Shown: positions 33,956 through 43,066, counted from the first letter of the stretch. The stretch is DNA of 64,000 bases from CBDBKE01 sp965218055 (GCA_965218055.1 CBDCKA010000002.1:310001-374000); one strand, 5' to 3'. The notes: generated by a model not told the origin, from the letters alone. Made by a program: numbers and translations.

Positions 33956-34684
33956 ATGGACGTTCCTTTAACCGCAGCGTTTCTCGCAGGGGTCGTCTCC
34001 TTCCTTTCCCCCTGTGTTCTTCCGCTGGTGCCCGGCTACGTTTCGGTGATTTCCGGGGCCAGCGTGGAGGAGCTGAAGGGGGCCGGGCGTGAGGAGGGCT
34101 TGTTGCGCCGCGTGCTTTTTCATTCCCTGCTCTTCATTGCCGGCTTCTCTATCGTGTTCATCTCACTGGGGGCCTCGGCCACCTGGCTGGGCGGGGCGCT
34201 ACGCTCCCACCTGCCGTTGTTGTTGCAGATTGGCGGCGTGGTGGTGATCCTGTTCGGCCTGCACATGACTGGTATCCTGAAAATCGGCTTGCTGTACCGT
34301 GATGCCCGCATCCGCACAAACCCAGCCAACCGGTCTGTATCGGCCTTCGGTTCCCTGGTGATGGGTCTGGCCTTCGCCTTTGGCTGGACACCGTGTATTG
34401 GGCCCATCCTGGCAGCCATCCTGGCTTTGGCTTCTACCCAGGAGGCAGTCGCCCAGGGCATCCTGCTGCTCGCGGTGTATTCACTGGGTCTGGCGGTGCC
34501 GTTCCTGCTGACCAGCCTGGGGCTGACTCAGTTCATGAACTTCTATCGCGGCTTCCGCAGGCATCTGCACACGGTGGAGGTGTTTTCCGGCGTGGTGCTG
34601 ATTGTGGTCGGCGCTCTGCTGGTGACGAACCAATTCACCAGGCTTGCTGGCTATCTTTCCTTTTTGAACCGTTTTGCGCTTTAA
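33956..34684 (+). CDS. ccdA: CcdA/DsbD-family thiol-reducing membrane protein
   Basis: Passes electrons from cytoplasmic thioredoxin across the inner membrane. 242 residues with six hydrophobic segments; the two redox cysteines lie in LSPCVLPLVPGYVS (Cys20) and GWTPCIGPILAA (Cys147), each at the start of a half-repeat, as in CcdA and the beta domain of DsbD. The next two genes encode a periplasmic thioredoxin and a DsbD-N-like protein, so together they look like DsbD split into three polypeptides. Confidence 0.93.
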   Translation: MDVPLTAAFLAGVVSFLSPCVLPLVPGYVSVISGASVEELKGAGREEGLLRRVLFHSLLFIAGFSIVFISLGASATWLGGALRSHLPLLLQIGGVVVILFGLHMTGILKIGLLYRDARIRTNPANRSVSAFGSLVMGLAFAFGWTPCIGPILAAILALASTQEAVAQGILLLAVYSLGLAVPFLLTSLGLTQFMNFYRGFRRHLHTVEVFSGVVLIVVGALLVTNQFTRLAGYLSFLNRFAL

Positions 34685-34692
34685 TTCCGGAT

Positions 34693-35316
34693 ATGAGCAC
34701 TAACACGCCACCTTTTGAACCGGTCCCGCCGTCGGCGCCTGAACCGGGACCGGCTGGATCTCCGCCCCCGGACGAACCGGGGCGCGGCCGCGCGTTGCGG
34801 AACTTGGGACTGATCCTGGTCGGGGCCGCCGTGCTGCTGTTTGGCGCGTACCGCTACGCCTCACTGCAGCCGTTGCCCACTCCTCCGGGCGACAAGGACA
34901 AGGAGGGCCCCCTTGTCCCCGACTTCGTGCTCAAGGATATTCAAGGGAATAATTTCCGGATGGCCGACCTGAAGGGCAAGGTCGTCATCCTGGATTTCTG
35001 GGCCACCTGGTGCCACCCGTGCACCATCGAAATCCCCTGGTTCATTGACCTGTACGACCGCTACGGCCCCGAGGGCTTGGAGATCGTCGGCGTCGCCATG
35101 GACGATGAAGGGCTGCAAGTGGTCAAGCCCTTCGCCAAACGATACAAGATGAACTACCGGGTCCTGCTCGGCAATGATGCAGTGGCCGAACTGTTTGGGG
35201 GCGTCTGGGGCCTGCCGACCACGTTTATTATTGACCGGGAGGGGCGCATTCGCGACAAGCACGAGGGGTTGGTGAGCCGCAGCGTGTTCGAGGAGGCGGT
35301 CGAGAAGCTGCTGTAA
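34693..35316 (+). CDS. Membrane-anchored TlpA/ResA-type thioredoxin
   Basis: 207 residues: a Pro-rich cytoplasmic start, one membrane helix (about 35-53), then a periplasmic thioredoxin domain with WATWCHPC (Cys107, Cys110) and the cis-Pro loop GLPTTFIID. The redox motif Cys-His-Pro-Cys is that of DsbA-like oxidants rather than the more usual Cys-x-Pro-Cys of ResA, so its potential may be relatively high. ATG 34693 is 9 bp after ccdA; the longer open frame inside ccdA is a shadow. Confidence 0.9.
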   Translation: MSTNTPPFEPVPPSAPEPGPAGSPPPDEPGRGRALRNLGLILVGAAVLLFGAYRYASLQPLPTPPGDKDKEGPLVPDFVLKDIQGNNFRMADLKGKVVILDFWATWCHPCTIEIPWFIDLYDRYGPEGLEIVGVAMDDEGLQVVKPFAKRYKMNYRVLLGNDAVAELFGGVWGLPTTFIIDREGRIRDKHEGLVSRSVFEEAVEKLL

Positions 35317-35381
35317 GGCAGCCGGTTCCATCCCGAGGCAAGGGGGCAAGCGAGCGGCGAATCCGGCAAACAGTCGAGGCT

Positions 35382-35891
35382 ATGAGCCAATCCCCAAAAA
35401 TCTTCGTTGCGTTGCTCGTAATGGTTTGCCTGAGCTGGACGGCAACGGCTGGCGAGCGATCCAGGCGGGCTGAGGTAGTTAAGGTCTTCCCTCCTGGCGC
35501 GCCCGTGGTGGCGGCGGCTCGGGGCACAGTGGAACTGCCCCTACGGCTGGAGATTGCTGCCGGCTTCCACATCAATGCCAAAAAACCCACCCTCAGTTAT
35601 CTGATTCCCACGAAGTTGAAGTGGACGTCGAAGGAATTCCGGCTGCTCGATATGGAATATCCGCCCGCCGAGCGCTACACGTTCAGCTTTGCACCTGGCA
35701 AGTCGCTGAAGGTGTACCAGGGAACAGTCAGTATCCGCAGCCGCTTTCGCGTCCCGGGGCGGACGCCGCCGGGGAAAGTGACACTGCACGGGACACTGCG
35801 CTACCAGGCCTGTGACGACAACGCCTGCTACCCGCCGAAGAAGGTTGCCGTGGAAGCACCGGTCTATGTGATGAAGTCGCGCAAGCCCTGA
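35382..35891 (+). CDS. Exported DsbD N-terminal-like (alpha domain) protein
   Basis: 169 residues with a signal peptide (cleavage after ATAG) and an immunoglobulin-like domain of the DsbD-N/DsbC family (PF11412): LPLRLEIAAGFHINAKKP, then TLRYQACDDNACYPPKKVAVEAPV with the redox pair Cys144 and Cys149. In DsbD this domain hands electrons to periplasmic targets. Here it stands alone, 65 bp after the thioredoxin gene and in the same direction. Confidence 0.85.
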   Translation: MSQSPKIFVALLVMVCLSWTATAGERSRRAEVVKVFPPGAPVVAAARGTVELPLRLEIAAGFHINAKKPTLSYLIPTKLKWTSKEFRLLDMEYPPAERYTFSFAPGKSLKVYQGTVSIRSRFRVPGRTPPGKVTLHGTLRYQACDDNACYPPKKVAVEAPVYVMKSRKP

Positions 35892-35908
35892 TGAGTCTCC
35901 CCCTACCG

Positions 35909-35935
35909 CCTGACACCTAAGACCTGACACCTGCT
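35909..35935. repeat. 14-bp tandem duplication between convergent genes
   Basis: CCTGACACCTAAGA then CCTGACACCTGCT. It lies between the DsbD-N gene and the end of gltX and overlaps the latter's stop codon. Confidence 0.75.
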
Positions 35936-37341
35936 TTCAGGCGACTGACGGTGCGGTCCCTGCCCAGCAGGGTCATCACCTGGAAGATGCCGGGGGCCAC
36001 CCCCTGTCCGGTCAGCACTACCCGCGCGGCGTTGATCAGCAACCCAGCCTTCACTCCGCGCTGCTCGGCAAAGCCGCGCAGTGCCGTCTCCGTCCGGGGA
36101 GGGTCAAAGGGCTCCGCCTGCTTCAGCACGGCGGCCAGCGCGGGCAACAACTCAGACAATGCCGGGTCTTTGCAGAACTTCTTGGCCGCTTCCGTGTCCA
36201 CCGGATAGTCGTCGGTGAAGAAAGCTCGGGCGCTGCTCGTGAAATCCTTCAGATTGCGCATGCGGACCTTCAGCAGGCCGATGGCGTCCAGCAACCAGGC
36301 TTGCTCCGTTTGGCCGAATTCCTCCCGCCACAATCCGGCCCGCTCCAGTTGTTCCCGGACAAACGGGAGCAGGTGTTCGGAGCTGGACTGCTGGATGTAC
36401 TGCTGGTTGAACCACTCCAGTTTTTCCGGGGTGAACACGGCGTTGCCCTTGCCGATGCCTTCCAGGGAAAAGGCAGCGACCAGTTCCGCGGTCGAAAGCA
36501 GCTCGCGATTGTCGCCGGGCGACCAGCCAAGCAGGGCCAGGAAATTGCGCACGGCCTCCGGCAGCGCGCCTTGGTCACGGCAAGCAATCACCGAGGTAGC
36601 ACCGTGGCGCTTGCTGAGCCGGGTGCGGTCCGGACCCAAGATCAGCGGCACATGGGCAAACAACGGCGGGGAAGCCCCAAGCGCCTGATAGAGCAGTACC
36701 TGTTTGGGCGTGTTCGACAGGTGGTCGGCGCCGCGCAGCAAGTGCGTGATGCGCATATCCAGATCATCGGCCACCACGCTCAGGTAATAAGTGGGCAGGC
36801 CGTCGGAACGCAGCAGCACAAAATCTTCCAGTTCGGCGTTGGGGAATTCGACCGACTCGAAGACTGCATCTTCAAACGAGGTCGCGCCCTCCTCAGGGGT
36901 CAGGAAGCGAATGGCAAAGGCGCGGCCAGCGGGATCCTCCTCGCGGCGAGCGCGGCAGGGATCGCGCAGCGCTCGCGGCTGACGTTGGCTGCCTTTTTCC
37001 ACCGCCGGTGGAGTGGTGGGCGCGCAATAGCAGCGAAACGCGCGCCCCGCGGCCAGGACCCGCTCGGCCACGCTGCGGTAGAGTTCCCCGCGCTGGGATT
37101 GAAAAAATGGCCCCTCGTCCCAGTCCAGCCCCAGCCAGCGCATCGCGCTCAGGATGCCCTCGGTCATCTCCGGGCTGGAGCGCTCCACGTCGGTGTCTTC
37201 GATGCGGAGGATGAATTTGCCTCGAGGGCCGTGGCGGCGGGCAAACAGCCAGTTGAACAACGCCGTCCGCGCCCCGCCGACATGCAGGTAGCCGGTCGGC
37301 GACGGCGCAAATCGGACGCGGATCTCCTCTGGTTGGCTCAT
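35917..37341 (-). CDS. gltX: Glutamyl-tRNA synthetase
   Basis: Class I aminoacyl-tRNA synthetase charging tRNA-Glu. 474 residues from ATG 37341. The HIGH-type motif is APSPTGYLHVGGARTALFNWLFAR; the second signature, KMSKS-type, reads TRLSKRHGATSV. No Cys-rich zinc site is obvious. The frame is open for nine more codons (to 37368), but those lie in or next to a 15-bp tandem repeat. No ribosome binding site is visible at either start. Confidence 0.93.
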   Translation of the reverse strand: MSQPEEIRVRFAPSPTGYLHVGGARTALFNWLFARRHGPRGKFILRIEDTDVERSSPEMTEGILSAMRWLGLDWDEGPFFQSQRGELYRSVAERVLAAGRAFRCYCAPTTPPAVEKGSQRQPRALRDPCRARREEDPAGRAFAIRFLTPEEGATSFEDAVFESVEFPNAELEDFVLLRSDGLPTYYLSVVADDLDMRITHLLRGADHLSNTPKQVLLYQALGASPPLFAHVPLILGPDRTRLSKRHGATSVIACRDQGALPEAVRNFLALLGWSPGDNRELLSTAELVAAFSLEGIGKGNAVFTPEKLEWFNQQYIQQSSSEHLLPFVREQLERAGLWREEFGQTEQAWLLDAIGLLKVRMRNLKDFTSSARAFFTDDYPVDTEAAKKFCKDPALSELLPALAAVLKQAEPFDPPRTETALRGFAEQRGVKAGLLINAARVVLTGQGVAPGIFQVMTLLGRDRTVSRLKAGVRS

Positions 37342-37361
37342 TGAGAATTGTTGATTGGGCC

Positions 37362-37421
37362 GGCTCAATCGTCAATGGCTCAATCGGCAATGGCCCAATC
37401 GCCAAGGGCCCAATCATCAAG
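37362..37421. repeat. 15-bp tandem repeat, four copies
   Basis: GGCTCAATCGTCAAT, GGCTCAATCGGCAAT, GGCCCAATCGCCAAG, GGCCCAATCATCAAG in direct succession, in the spacer before gltX. Confidence 0.92.
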
Positions 37422-37428
37422 GGTCGCG

Positions 37429-37629
37429 TTAACAGCCGCGGGAGAAAAGCAAAGCCAGCAGCACCACCGCCGTTATGAAGGCCACCATGAATCCCACTGC
37501 CCGCAGGGAAGGCAGGCCGCTGGCCTGCGGCGGTTCCATTCCCTCCGGGGGACCCATCAAGCCCAGAGGGGTAGGACGTCGTAGGCGGTGCTCCGCGTTT
37601 GGGCGCTCTTCTGGCAGCTTCTCAGGCAT
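37429..37629 (-). CDS. Small single-span membrane protein
   Basis: Not recognised. 66 residues: a charged, Pro-rich cytoplasmic part (MPEKLPEERPNAEHRLRR..., PPEGMEPPQAS) and one C-terminal membrane helix (VGFMVAFITAVVLLALLF) ending SRGC, a tail-anchored layout. It ends 8 bp before the 15-bp repeat ahead of gltX. Length and composition make it plausible but unproven. Confidence 0.45.
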   Translation of the reverse strand: MPEKLPEERPNAEHRLRRPTPLGLMGPPEGMEPPQASGLPSLRAVGFMVAFITAVVLLALLFSRGC

Positions 37630-37714
37630 CCGCTCGCCACCTCCCCTGCCTTCTATGATACGCGCCGATACGCGTCGGTGGCCGCCCGATGCTCCCGGGG
37701 CGTGACTCGGCTTC

Positions 37715-38497
37715 TCATCCGAACGATTCAGGCCTCCCGGTGCCGGTTTCCTTGAGTTGCTTTAACCAGAGAAAGCCAAGCAAGAAGGCGAGTCCCGGAA
37801 ACAGCCACACCGCAATTTCCGCAAGTAGCATCAGCTGGGGGAAGGGACGCTCCATCACCCGTGTTGAATAATGCAGAAACATCAGCAGCGGGAAGTAGCA
37901 GGCATGCACGACCGCAGCCAAAGCAAAGGCGGCGGCCACACGCTCGGCTACCTCCCACAAGGCCCAGGCAAGGAAAGCGAAGCCGACTCCGGCAAAGAAA
38001 ATATAGAGCCAGCTGAATAAGTGCTGGAACAGCAGGTTGTGATGCAGAAACACCACCATCGCCTGCCGGGAAGCCTCGTCGGGAGCGGCAACGAACAGGA
38101 TTCCCGCGGAGGGTTCCACGGCGGCCATCCAGATGCCGCGGAGCGCCTGCACCAGGAATCCCAGGGCGGCGAAGCCGCCGCCCAACAGGGCTCGCGTTGG
38201 ATGCAGGGAGCGCGCAGCCAGGGCCACCACCGCCACCAGCCCGGCCACCCCCTGCACGAATTTCATCACCCCCAGGACCACTCCCAGCGCGAAGAAACGC
38301 ACCACCTCCTCCAACTGGTGCTCTGGGTCGGCCAGTGTGAACGGCTCTGCCCGCTGGTGGGCCACGGGTGTCGCCGCTGCGGCGGCCAGATAGGCGATCG
38401 CCACCAGCAACGCAGCCAGAGAGGCCCAGTGCAGCGAACGCGCCGTGGTGAACACGGGCGCATTGTAGCGCGATTCTTCCGCTTCAGGACCAGGCAA
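37715..38497 (-). CDS. Polytopic membrane protein of unknown function
   Basis: Not recognised. 260 residues with about seven hydrophobic segments, short loops, and several His in or near membrane helices (VFLHHNLLFQHLFSWL, AVVHACYFPLLMFLHYSTRV), which could bind a metal or haem. No close family motif seen. Probably a single gene; the start at 38497 lacks a clear ribosome binding site and could lie a few codons later. Confidence 0.6.
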   Translation of the reverse strand: MPGPEAEESRYNAPVFTTARSLHWASLAALLVAIAYLAAAAATPVAHQRAEPFTLADPEHQLEEVVRFFALGVVLGVMKFVQGVAGLVAVVALAARSLHPTRALLGGGFAALGFLVQALRGIWMAAVEPSAGILFVAAPDEASRQAMVVFLHHNLLFQHLFSWLYIFFAGVGFAFLAWALWEVAERVAAAFALAAVVHACYFPLLMFLHYSTRVMERPFPQLMLLAEIAVWLFPGLAFLLGFLWLKQLKETGTGRPESFG

Positions 38498-38563
38498 GTC
38501 GGCCTGCCCGCCTGGGCAACAGAATCGAGAACTGTCCGGTTTGGTTGGGAAGCGCCGGGCGGG

Positions 38564-40171
38564 CTATTTGACCGTCAGCCGCCAGAGCTCCTTCTCGCGG
38601 AAGATGCGGAACAGCTCCTCGTCCAACATCTTGTCTTTGACCTCGAATCCGATGATCTTGAGAGCCTTCTCGACCGGCACTGCTTTCTTATAGGGGCGGT
38701 CCGAAGCGGACAGCGCGTCGTAGATGTCCGAGATGGTCATCATTTTCGACTGGATGGGGATGTCCGGAGCGGTAATCTTGCGCGGATACCCGCTGCCGTT
38801 CAGCTTCTCATGGTGGGCGCGGGCGATCAACGGGATGTTGCGAATCTCTTTGGTCCACGGGATCGTGCTGAGGAAATTGAAGGTGTGCTCAACGTGGGAT
38901 TGGATCTCCTCGCGCTCGGCCGTGTCCAGAGTGCCCTTGGGGATGGAGAGCAGCCGCACCTCGCCAGGTTGAAGCAGCGCGCGCTCCTCGCCAGACCAAT
39001 CGTCAAGGAAGCGGCGACCCGCCAGGTCAGCCAGCCGCTCGAAGTTGCCTTCAGGAAGCACCGTTGGTTCGTTGCATTGCAACAGGAACTCGAAAAACCC
39101 GTCCACTTCCTTCAGGCGTTCTGCCAGCTCAGCGTCGAATTCGCCCAGCCGCTTGAGGTATCCCTCGCGACCCCTTTCTAGCACGTACTGGAGCCGCTGG
39201 CCGGCGTGCTCTTCTTTGATGGACTTGCGAACAAAGTTGAACCTTTCCCGCACGATTTCAAGTTGCTCCGGATAGAGCTTCTTGGCCTTGATCAGCACCT
39301 GCTCGCGGACGCCGACCTTGCCGAAGTCGTGCAGCACCGCGGCGTAGCGGAGCTCGCGCATCTGGTCGGGAGTGAAGCTAACGTTGCGATAAAGACCGTC
39401 GTCCACGCGGTCCACCGCCTCGGCCAGCGCGCTGGTGAGCTTCTCGACGCGGAACGAGTGGCCGAAGGTAGTGGGGTCGCGCGCTTCGATGGCGACCACC
39501 GAAGCCTTCACCATCCCCTCGAACAGATTCTGAATGCTCTCGTAAAGCCGGGCATTTTCCAGGGCCACCGCTGCCTGGCTGGCCAGGGATTCCACTAACT
39601 GCTGCACTCGCTCCGGGTAGGGCATCACCAGCAGGTCAGCGTTCTCCGGCGTGACCTTGGCCTGGAGGTCCCTCTTGCAATTGATCAGCTGCAGAACGCC
39701 CACCACTTCGCCCTCGGGGTTTTTCATGGGCACCGTCAGCATGGACTTCGTGCGATAGCCGATTTGAGCGTCAAAGTCGCGGCTGAAGCCGTAAGGCACG
39801 CCAGGCGGCAGGTAGTAGGCGTCAATGAGAGCCAGCGTCTCCCCCTTCAGCGCCACGTAGGGAGCGATCCGGCTGGTATCAATCGGGATGGTGAACTGAT
39901 TGAACGGGACTTGCACGCTCTCATTTTGGGTCAGCGTGAAGCGCAGCACCTTTTCTTCCGTAGCCTCGTTCTCTTCCACCAGGTAGAGGGACCCGGCGTC
40001 GCTGCCAGTGATTTCGCGGCTCTTGCCCAGGATCAAGTCCAGCAGGGGTTGCACATCGCGCTCGGCCGAAAGGGCAATGCCGATGCTGTTGAGGTTGTCA
40101 ATTTCGTCGTGGGCCTGCTTGAGCGACTCGGTGAGCTCGCGATTGGCCACCGCCAGGCGCAGATTCTCCAA
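38564..40171 (-). CDS. GAF/HD-GYP phosphodiesterase, C-terminal part of a split gene
   Basis: Cyclic-di-GMP phosphodiesterase-like protein. The N-terminal helix AVANRELTESLKQAHDEIDNLN leads to a GAF domain (about 25-215), then an HD-GYP domain: GHSFRVEKLT, LHDFGKVGVRE (His-Asp), AHHEKLNGSGYP (the GYP motif) and SKMMTISDIYDALSASDRPYKKA. The domain holds a roughly 90-residue insert after KSIKEEHAGQRL. No convincing start: TTG 40171 is simply the first start-like codon after an in-frame TAA at 40190-40192, and the frame continues unbroken into the upstream gene. A broken gene, a recoded stop or re-initiation are all possible. Confidence 0.75.
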   Translation of the reverse strand: MENLRLAVANRELTESLKQAHDEIDNLNSIGIALSAERDVQPLLDLILGKSREITGSDAGSLYLVEENEATEEKVLRFTLTQNESVQVPFNQFTIPIDTSRIAPYVALKGETLALIDAYYLPPGVPYGFSRDFDAQIGYRTKSMLTVPMKNPEGEVVGVLQLINCKRDLQAKVTPENADLLVMPYPERVQQLVESLASQAAVALENARLYESIQNLFEGMVKASVVAIEARDPTTFGHSFRVEKLTSALAEAVDRVDDGLYRNVSFTPDQMRELRYAAVLHDFGKVGVREQVLIKAKKLYPEQLEIVRERFNFVRKSIKEEHAGQRLQYVLERGREGYLKRLGEFDAELAERLKEVDGFFEFLLQCNEPTVLPEGNFERLADLAGRRFLDDWSGEERALLQPGEVRLLSIPKGTLDTAEREEIQSHVEHTFNFLSTIPWTKEIRNIPLIARAHHEKLNGSGYPRKITAPDIPIQSKMMTISDIYDALSASDRPYKKAVPVEKALKIIGFEVKDKMLDEELFRIFREKELWRLTVK

Positions 40172-40189
40172 CGCGCCGCGTACCGTGCT

Positions 40190-40510
40190 TTACAGCACGC
40201 CTTGGTGAAACGGCCGGGTCGGGAAGAAGTAGATCGGGAAGCCAATGGATTCGGGGGGCAAGGTGCCGTCCCCCTCCAGCACGTACACCAGCCGCGCCTG
40301 CTCCTCCAGCACAACCTCGCGTAGTTCGCCCGAAAACACCGCCGGCGTGTCGGAGATAATGACCGCCGGCAGCTTCAGGTCAAGGACCGAGACCTCTTTC
40401 ACTGCGCGCGAGCCGGGCAGCCACTGACACAGTTGTTCCAGACCCTGGCCCTGGGTTACCAGGATTACCCTTTGCCCCAGTCCGGACTCTGTGGCAGCTT
40501 GAGTAGACAT
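40190..40510 (-). CDS. Receiver-like N-terminal part of the split HD-GYP gene
   Basis: 106 residues with a Rossmann-type receiver look: QRVILVTQGQGLEQL, the third strand PAVIISDTPAVF with a possible phosphoacceptor Asp, RLVYVLEGDG and IYFFPTRPFHQGVL, where the usual Lys-Pro is Arg-Pro. In intact relatives such a domain leads through a helix into GAF and HD-GYP. Here TAA at 40190-40192 ends it, six codons before the next start-like codon in the same frame. The stop lies in the loop of a perfect 6-bp stem (CGTGCT-TTAC-AGCACG, 40184-40199). Confidence 0.65.
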   Translation of the reverse strand: MSTQAATESGLGQRVILVTQGQGLEQLCQWLPGSRAVKEVSVLDLKLPAVIISDTPAVFSGELREVVLEEQARLVYVLEGDGTLPPESIGFPIYFFPTRPFHQGVL

Positions 40511-40645
40511 GGCTTCGCGCTCGAAGGAAGGCGATAGTTTCGCTCCGATGTTACTTGATCGCTTGGCGCATTTGCAACTCCAACCCCAAGCTCCGGTGGG
40601 GGTATCTGCAACGGGCGCTTCGGGACTTAGCGGGCTCCGGTTTCC

Positions 40646-41389
40646 CTAAGTCTTCAGCACAAAGTAGATTTCTTCCTTGACGGACTCCTTGGGGAACCCG
40701 GCCCGGCGGAGCATGCCGCGGGCGTTCTCGATCATCGTCGGGTGCCCGCACAGGTAGGCGCTGGTGTTTTCGGGGGTGAGGCCCAGCAGGTCGGTATGTT
40801 TGCGCAGCACGTCGTCCACCCGCCCGCGCTCGCCCCGCCATTCGGGATCTTCCCAGACGCGGCTGACGGTCGGGACAAATTTCAGCCACGGGTGGTTGCG
40901 GGCGGTCTCCTCCAGTTCCTGGGCATACGCGAACTCCCAGGAGCGGCTGGCACCCTCCAGGACAAACAGTTGGTGGCCCTCTTCAGGCTGGCGGACCATA
41001 GTCCGGACCATGCTGACATAGGGAGCCACGCCAGTCACCGTGGCAACCATCAGGTGCCGGGTGCGGCCGCTTTTGCGGTCCAGCATGAACAGGCCCTTGC
41101 AGGCCGGGCGCACCAGCAGCTCGGCGCCGGTTCCGAGTTCGTACAGCAGCGGCGTCAGCGCCCCCTCCGGCACCAGCTCGAAAAAGAACTCCACTTCCGA
41201 TTCGGCGGGGCTGGAGACGATCGAATAGGGGCGCTCAACGATCTTGCCGTCCTGCGGCACGCCCAGAGTGGCATACTGGCCGGGCTTGAACGAAAGCGGT
41301 TGTTCTGCCGCGATGCGGATGCTCCATAAGTCGGGAGCATAGTCCTGGCGGGAAACGATCTGGGCGTGCAAGTGTTTTGGGGCAGCCAT
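40646..41389 (-). CDS. fpr: Ferredoxin/flavodoxin-NADP reductase-like flavoprotein
   Basis: 247 residues, FNR family. FAD is held by ERPYSIVSSPAE (about 51-62), the Arg-x-Tyr-Ser motif; the NAD(P) domain begins with VATVTGVAPYVSMVRTM and has YLCGHPTMIENARGML near the C-terminus. The C-terminus ends EEIYFVLKT, with no aromatic final residue. It shuttles electrons between NADPH and ferredoxin or flavodoxin; it may serve the low-potential electron needs of the cell. AGTATCTCGCC before ATG 41389 is not a strong binding site. Confidence 0.85.
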   Translation of the reverse strand: MAAPKHLHAQIVSRQDYAPDLWSIRIAAEQPLSFKPGQYATLGVPQDGKIVERPYSIVSSPAESEVEFFFELVPEGALTPLLYELGTGAELLVRPACKGLFMLDRKSGRTRHLMVATVTGVAPYVSMVRTMVRQPEEGHQLFVLEGASRSWEFAYAQELEETARNHPWLKFVPTVSRVWEDPEWRGERGRVDDVLRKHTDLLGLTPENTSAYLCGHPTMIENARGMLRRAGFPKESVKEEIYFVLKT

Positions 41390-41572
41390 GGCGAGATACT
41401 AATTTACCATCTTTTGCTGGGCTCTAGCGTCTTGTCCCGGAAAAACGTTGCCTATGTTTGTGTGCGTGTGGGACTGCTTGCCGAGGAGCGCGGCGCGGTA
41501 TTTTCAATGCGCTTCCGAGCCACGAGCGTGAGCGAGTGGTCATGAACTTTTGCGGCGAGGGAAAATCAAGGA

Positions 41573-42901
41573 TCAGGCGCTTTGGCGGAACCGGCGGAAC
41601 AGCAGGTAAAATGGCACCCCGGCGGCCACCGTCAGCAGTCCCAGCAAGGATTCCCGGGGACGGCCGTACAGGGTGAAGATGACGATCCACCCCGACACCA
41701 GCACGAATAGCGCCGGCACCGCCGGATAGCCAGGAACGCGATAGGGGCGGGGTAAATCGGGGCGGCGAAGGCGCAACACCGGCACCGCCAGTACCGCAAG
41801 GGCTGAGAAGACCACCAGTGTGAAACCTGTGTAGATCAGTAGCCGTTCGAAGCTTCCCCAGAAAACAATCAGCACAGAACTCCAGGTGCTCTGCAGAAAG
41901 ATGGCCCGCGCCGGAGTATGGAAACGGGGGTGCACGGTAGCAATCGCCCGGGGGAAGACGCCATCGCGCCCCATGGCAAAATAGACGCGCGGCCCAGCCA
42001 GGACCATAGCACTGGCGGAACCGGCCAGCGCCAGCAGCAGCGTCGCCGCCACCAAGTGCGCGGCTTTCTGCCCTAAAGCAGCTACGCTGGCCTTCTCGGC
42101 GATGGCCTGCACGCCGGCCATCTCCGGGATCGGCAGGGCATACAGATAGAAACCGTTCAGTGCCAGGTAGAGAGCGGTGACCAGCAACGTCCCTCCCAGC
42201 AGAGCTAGAGGCAGATTGCGGCCCGGCTCTGGTATTTCCCCCGTTAGGTAGGCCGCGGCATTCCACCCGCTATAGGCAAACATCACGAAGACGAGCGCGA
42301 TCGGAAAATTATGCCACATCGCCGGTTCGGCGCTGCGAAAGTGGGCTATGTCGCCGGTTCCCAGCCAGAAGCCAGCCACGACCAAGACCAGAATGACCGA
42401 CACGTTGGCAGCAGTGATGGTCCGTTGGAACAGACCGCCCGGTCCCACGCCCAGCGAATGGATCGCGGCCAGTCCCCAGACCAACGCAATGGCCAGCGCG
42501 ATGCCTGCCGCCCGCGGGGGCTCCACGGCAGGGAAAAAGTGCGCCGCATAGTGCGCAAACGCCAGGGACACCACCGCGATGCCACCACTGAACCCGATGA
42601 AAAACGAGGTCCAGCCGCTCAGGAACCCGACCAGCGGTCCGTAGGTTTCACGCAGGTAGACATACTCGCCGCCGGCCTCTGGCATAGCCGCTCCCAATTC
42701 GCTATAGGAGAGGGCCCCGGCCAGCGCGAGCATGCCTCCGACCAGCCAGACTGCCAGCAGCGCCACCGGATCGCCCAAATCCCGGGCAATAAAGCCCGAG
42801 GTGGTGAATATGCCCGCTCCAATCACGTTGGCCACCACCACGGAGGTAGCGGTGAGCGGTCCAAGACGGCGATCCAAAGTTGTGCGCGCCCCGGGTTTCA
42901 C
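41573..42901 (-). CDS. APC-superfamily amino acid permease
   Basis: 442 residues with 12 predicted membrane segments. The first is VVVANVIGAGIFTTSGFIARDLG, the unwound helix with GAGIF that binds the amino-acid carboxylate in LeuT-fold APC transporters; AMPEAGGEYVYLRETYGP and MFAYSGWNAAAYLTGEI are further APC motifs. The substrate is not predictable. The first residues MKPGARTTLDRRLGPLTA are usual. Single gene. Confidence 0.9.
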   Translation of the reverse strand: MKPGARTTLDRRLGPLTATSVVVANVIGAGIFTTSGFIARDLGDPVALLAVWLVGGMLALAGALSYSELGAAMPEAGGEYVYLRETYGPLVGFLSGWTSFFIGFSGGIAVVSLAFAHYAAHFFPAVEPPRAAGIALAIALVWGLAAIHSLGVGPGGLFQRTITAANVSVILVLVVAGFWLGTGDIAHFRSAEPAMWHNFPIALVFVMFAYSGWNAAAYLTGEIPEPGRNLPLALLGGTLLVTALYLALNGFYLYALPIPEMAGVQAIAEKASVAALGQKAAHLVAATLLLALAGSASAMVLAGPRVYFAMGRDGVFPRAIATVHPRFHTPARAIFLQSTWSSVLIVFWGSFERLLIYTGFTLVVFSALAVLAVPVLRLRRPDLPRPYRVPGYPAVPALFVLVSGWIVIFTLYGRPRESLLGLLTVAAGVPFYLLFRRFRQSA

Positions 42902-43019
42902 GAAGCTAGCTTATCCGAATACGGGCCCATTCCGAGACCGGCATATCCCTGGTCCCGAAGGCACTCGCCAAACTAGCAAACAGCTTCCGTGCCAGGAATC
43001 CGGCTTCGAACTGTCCCCT

Positions 43020-43066
43020 GTCGTAACCTGTGTCGTAACCTGCCGCCGGATAGGCCGCCGAATCGG
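43020..43066. repeat. Two adjacent 12-bp tandem duplications
   Basis: GTCGTAACCTGT (43020-43031) and GTCGTAACCTGC (43032-43043), then CCGCCGGATAGG (43043-43054) and CCGCCGAATCGG (43055-43066). In the spacer before the methyltransferase gene. Confidence 0.8.
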
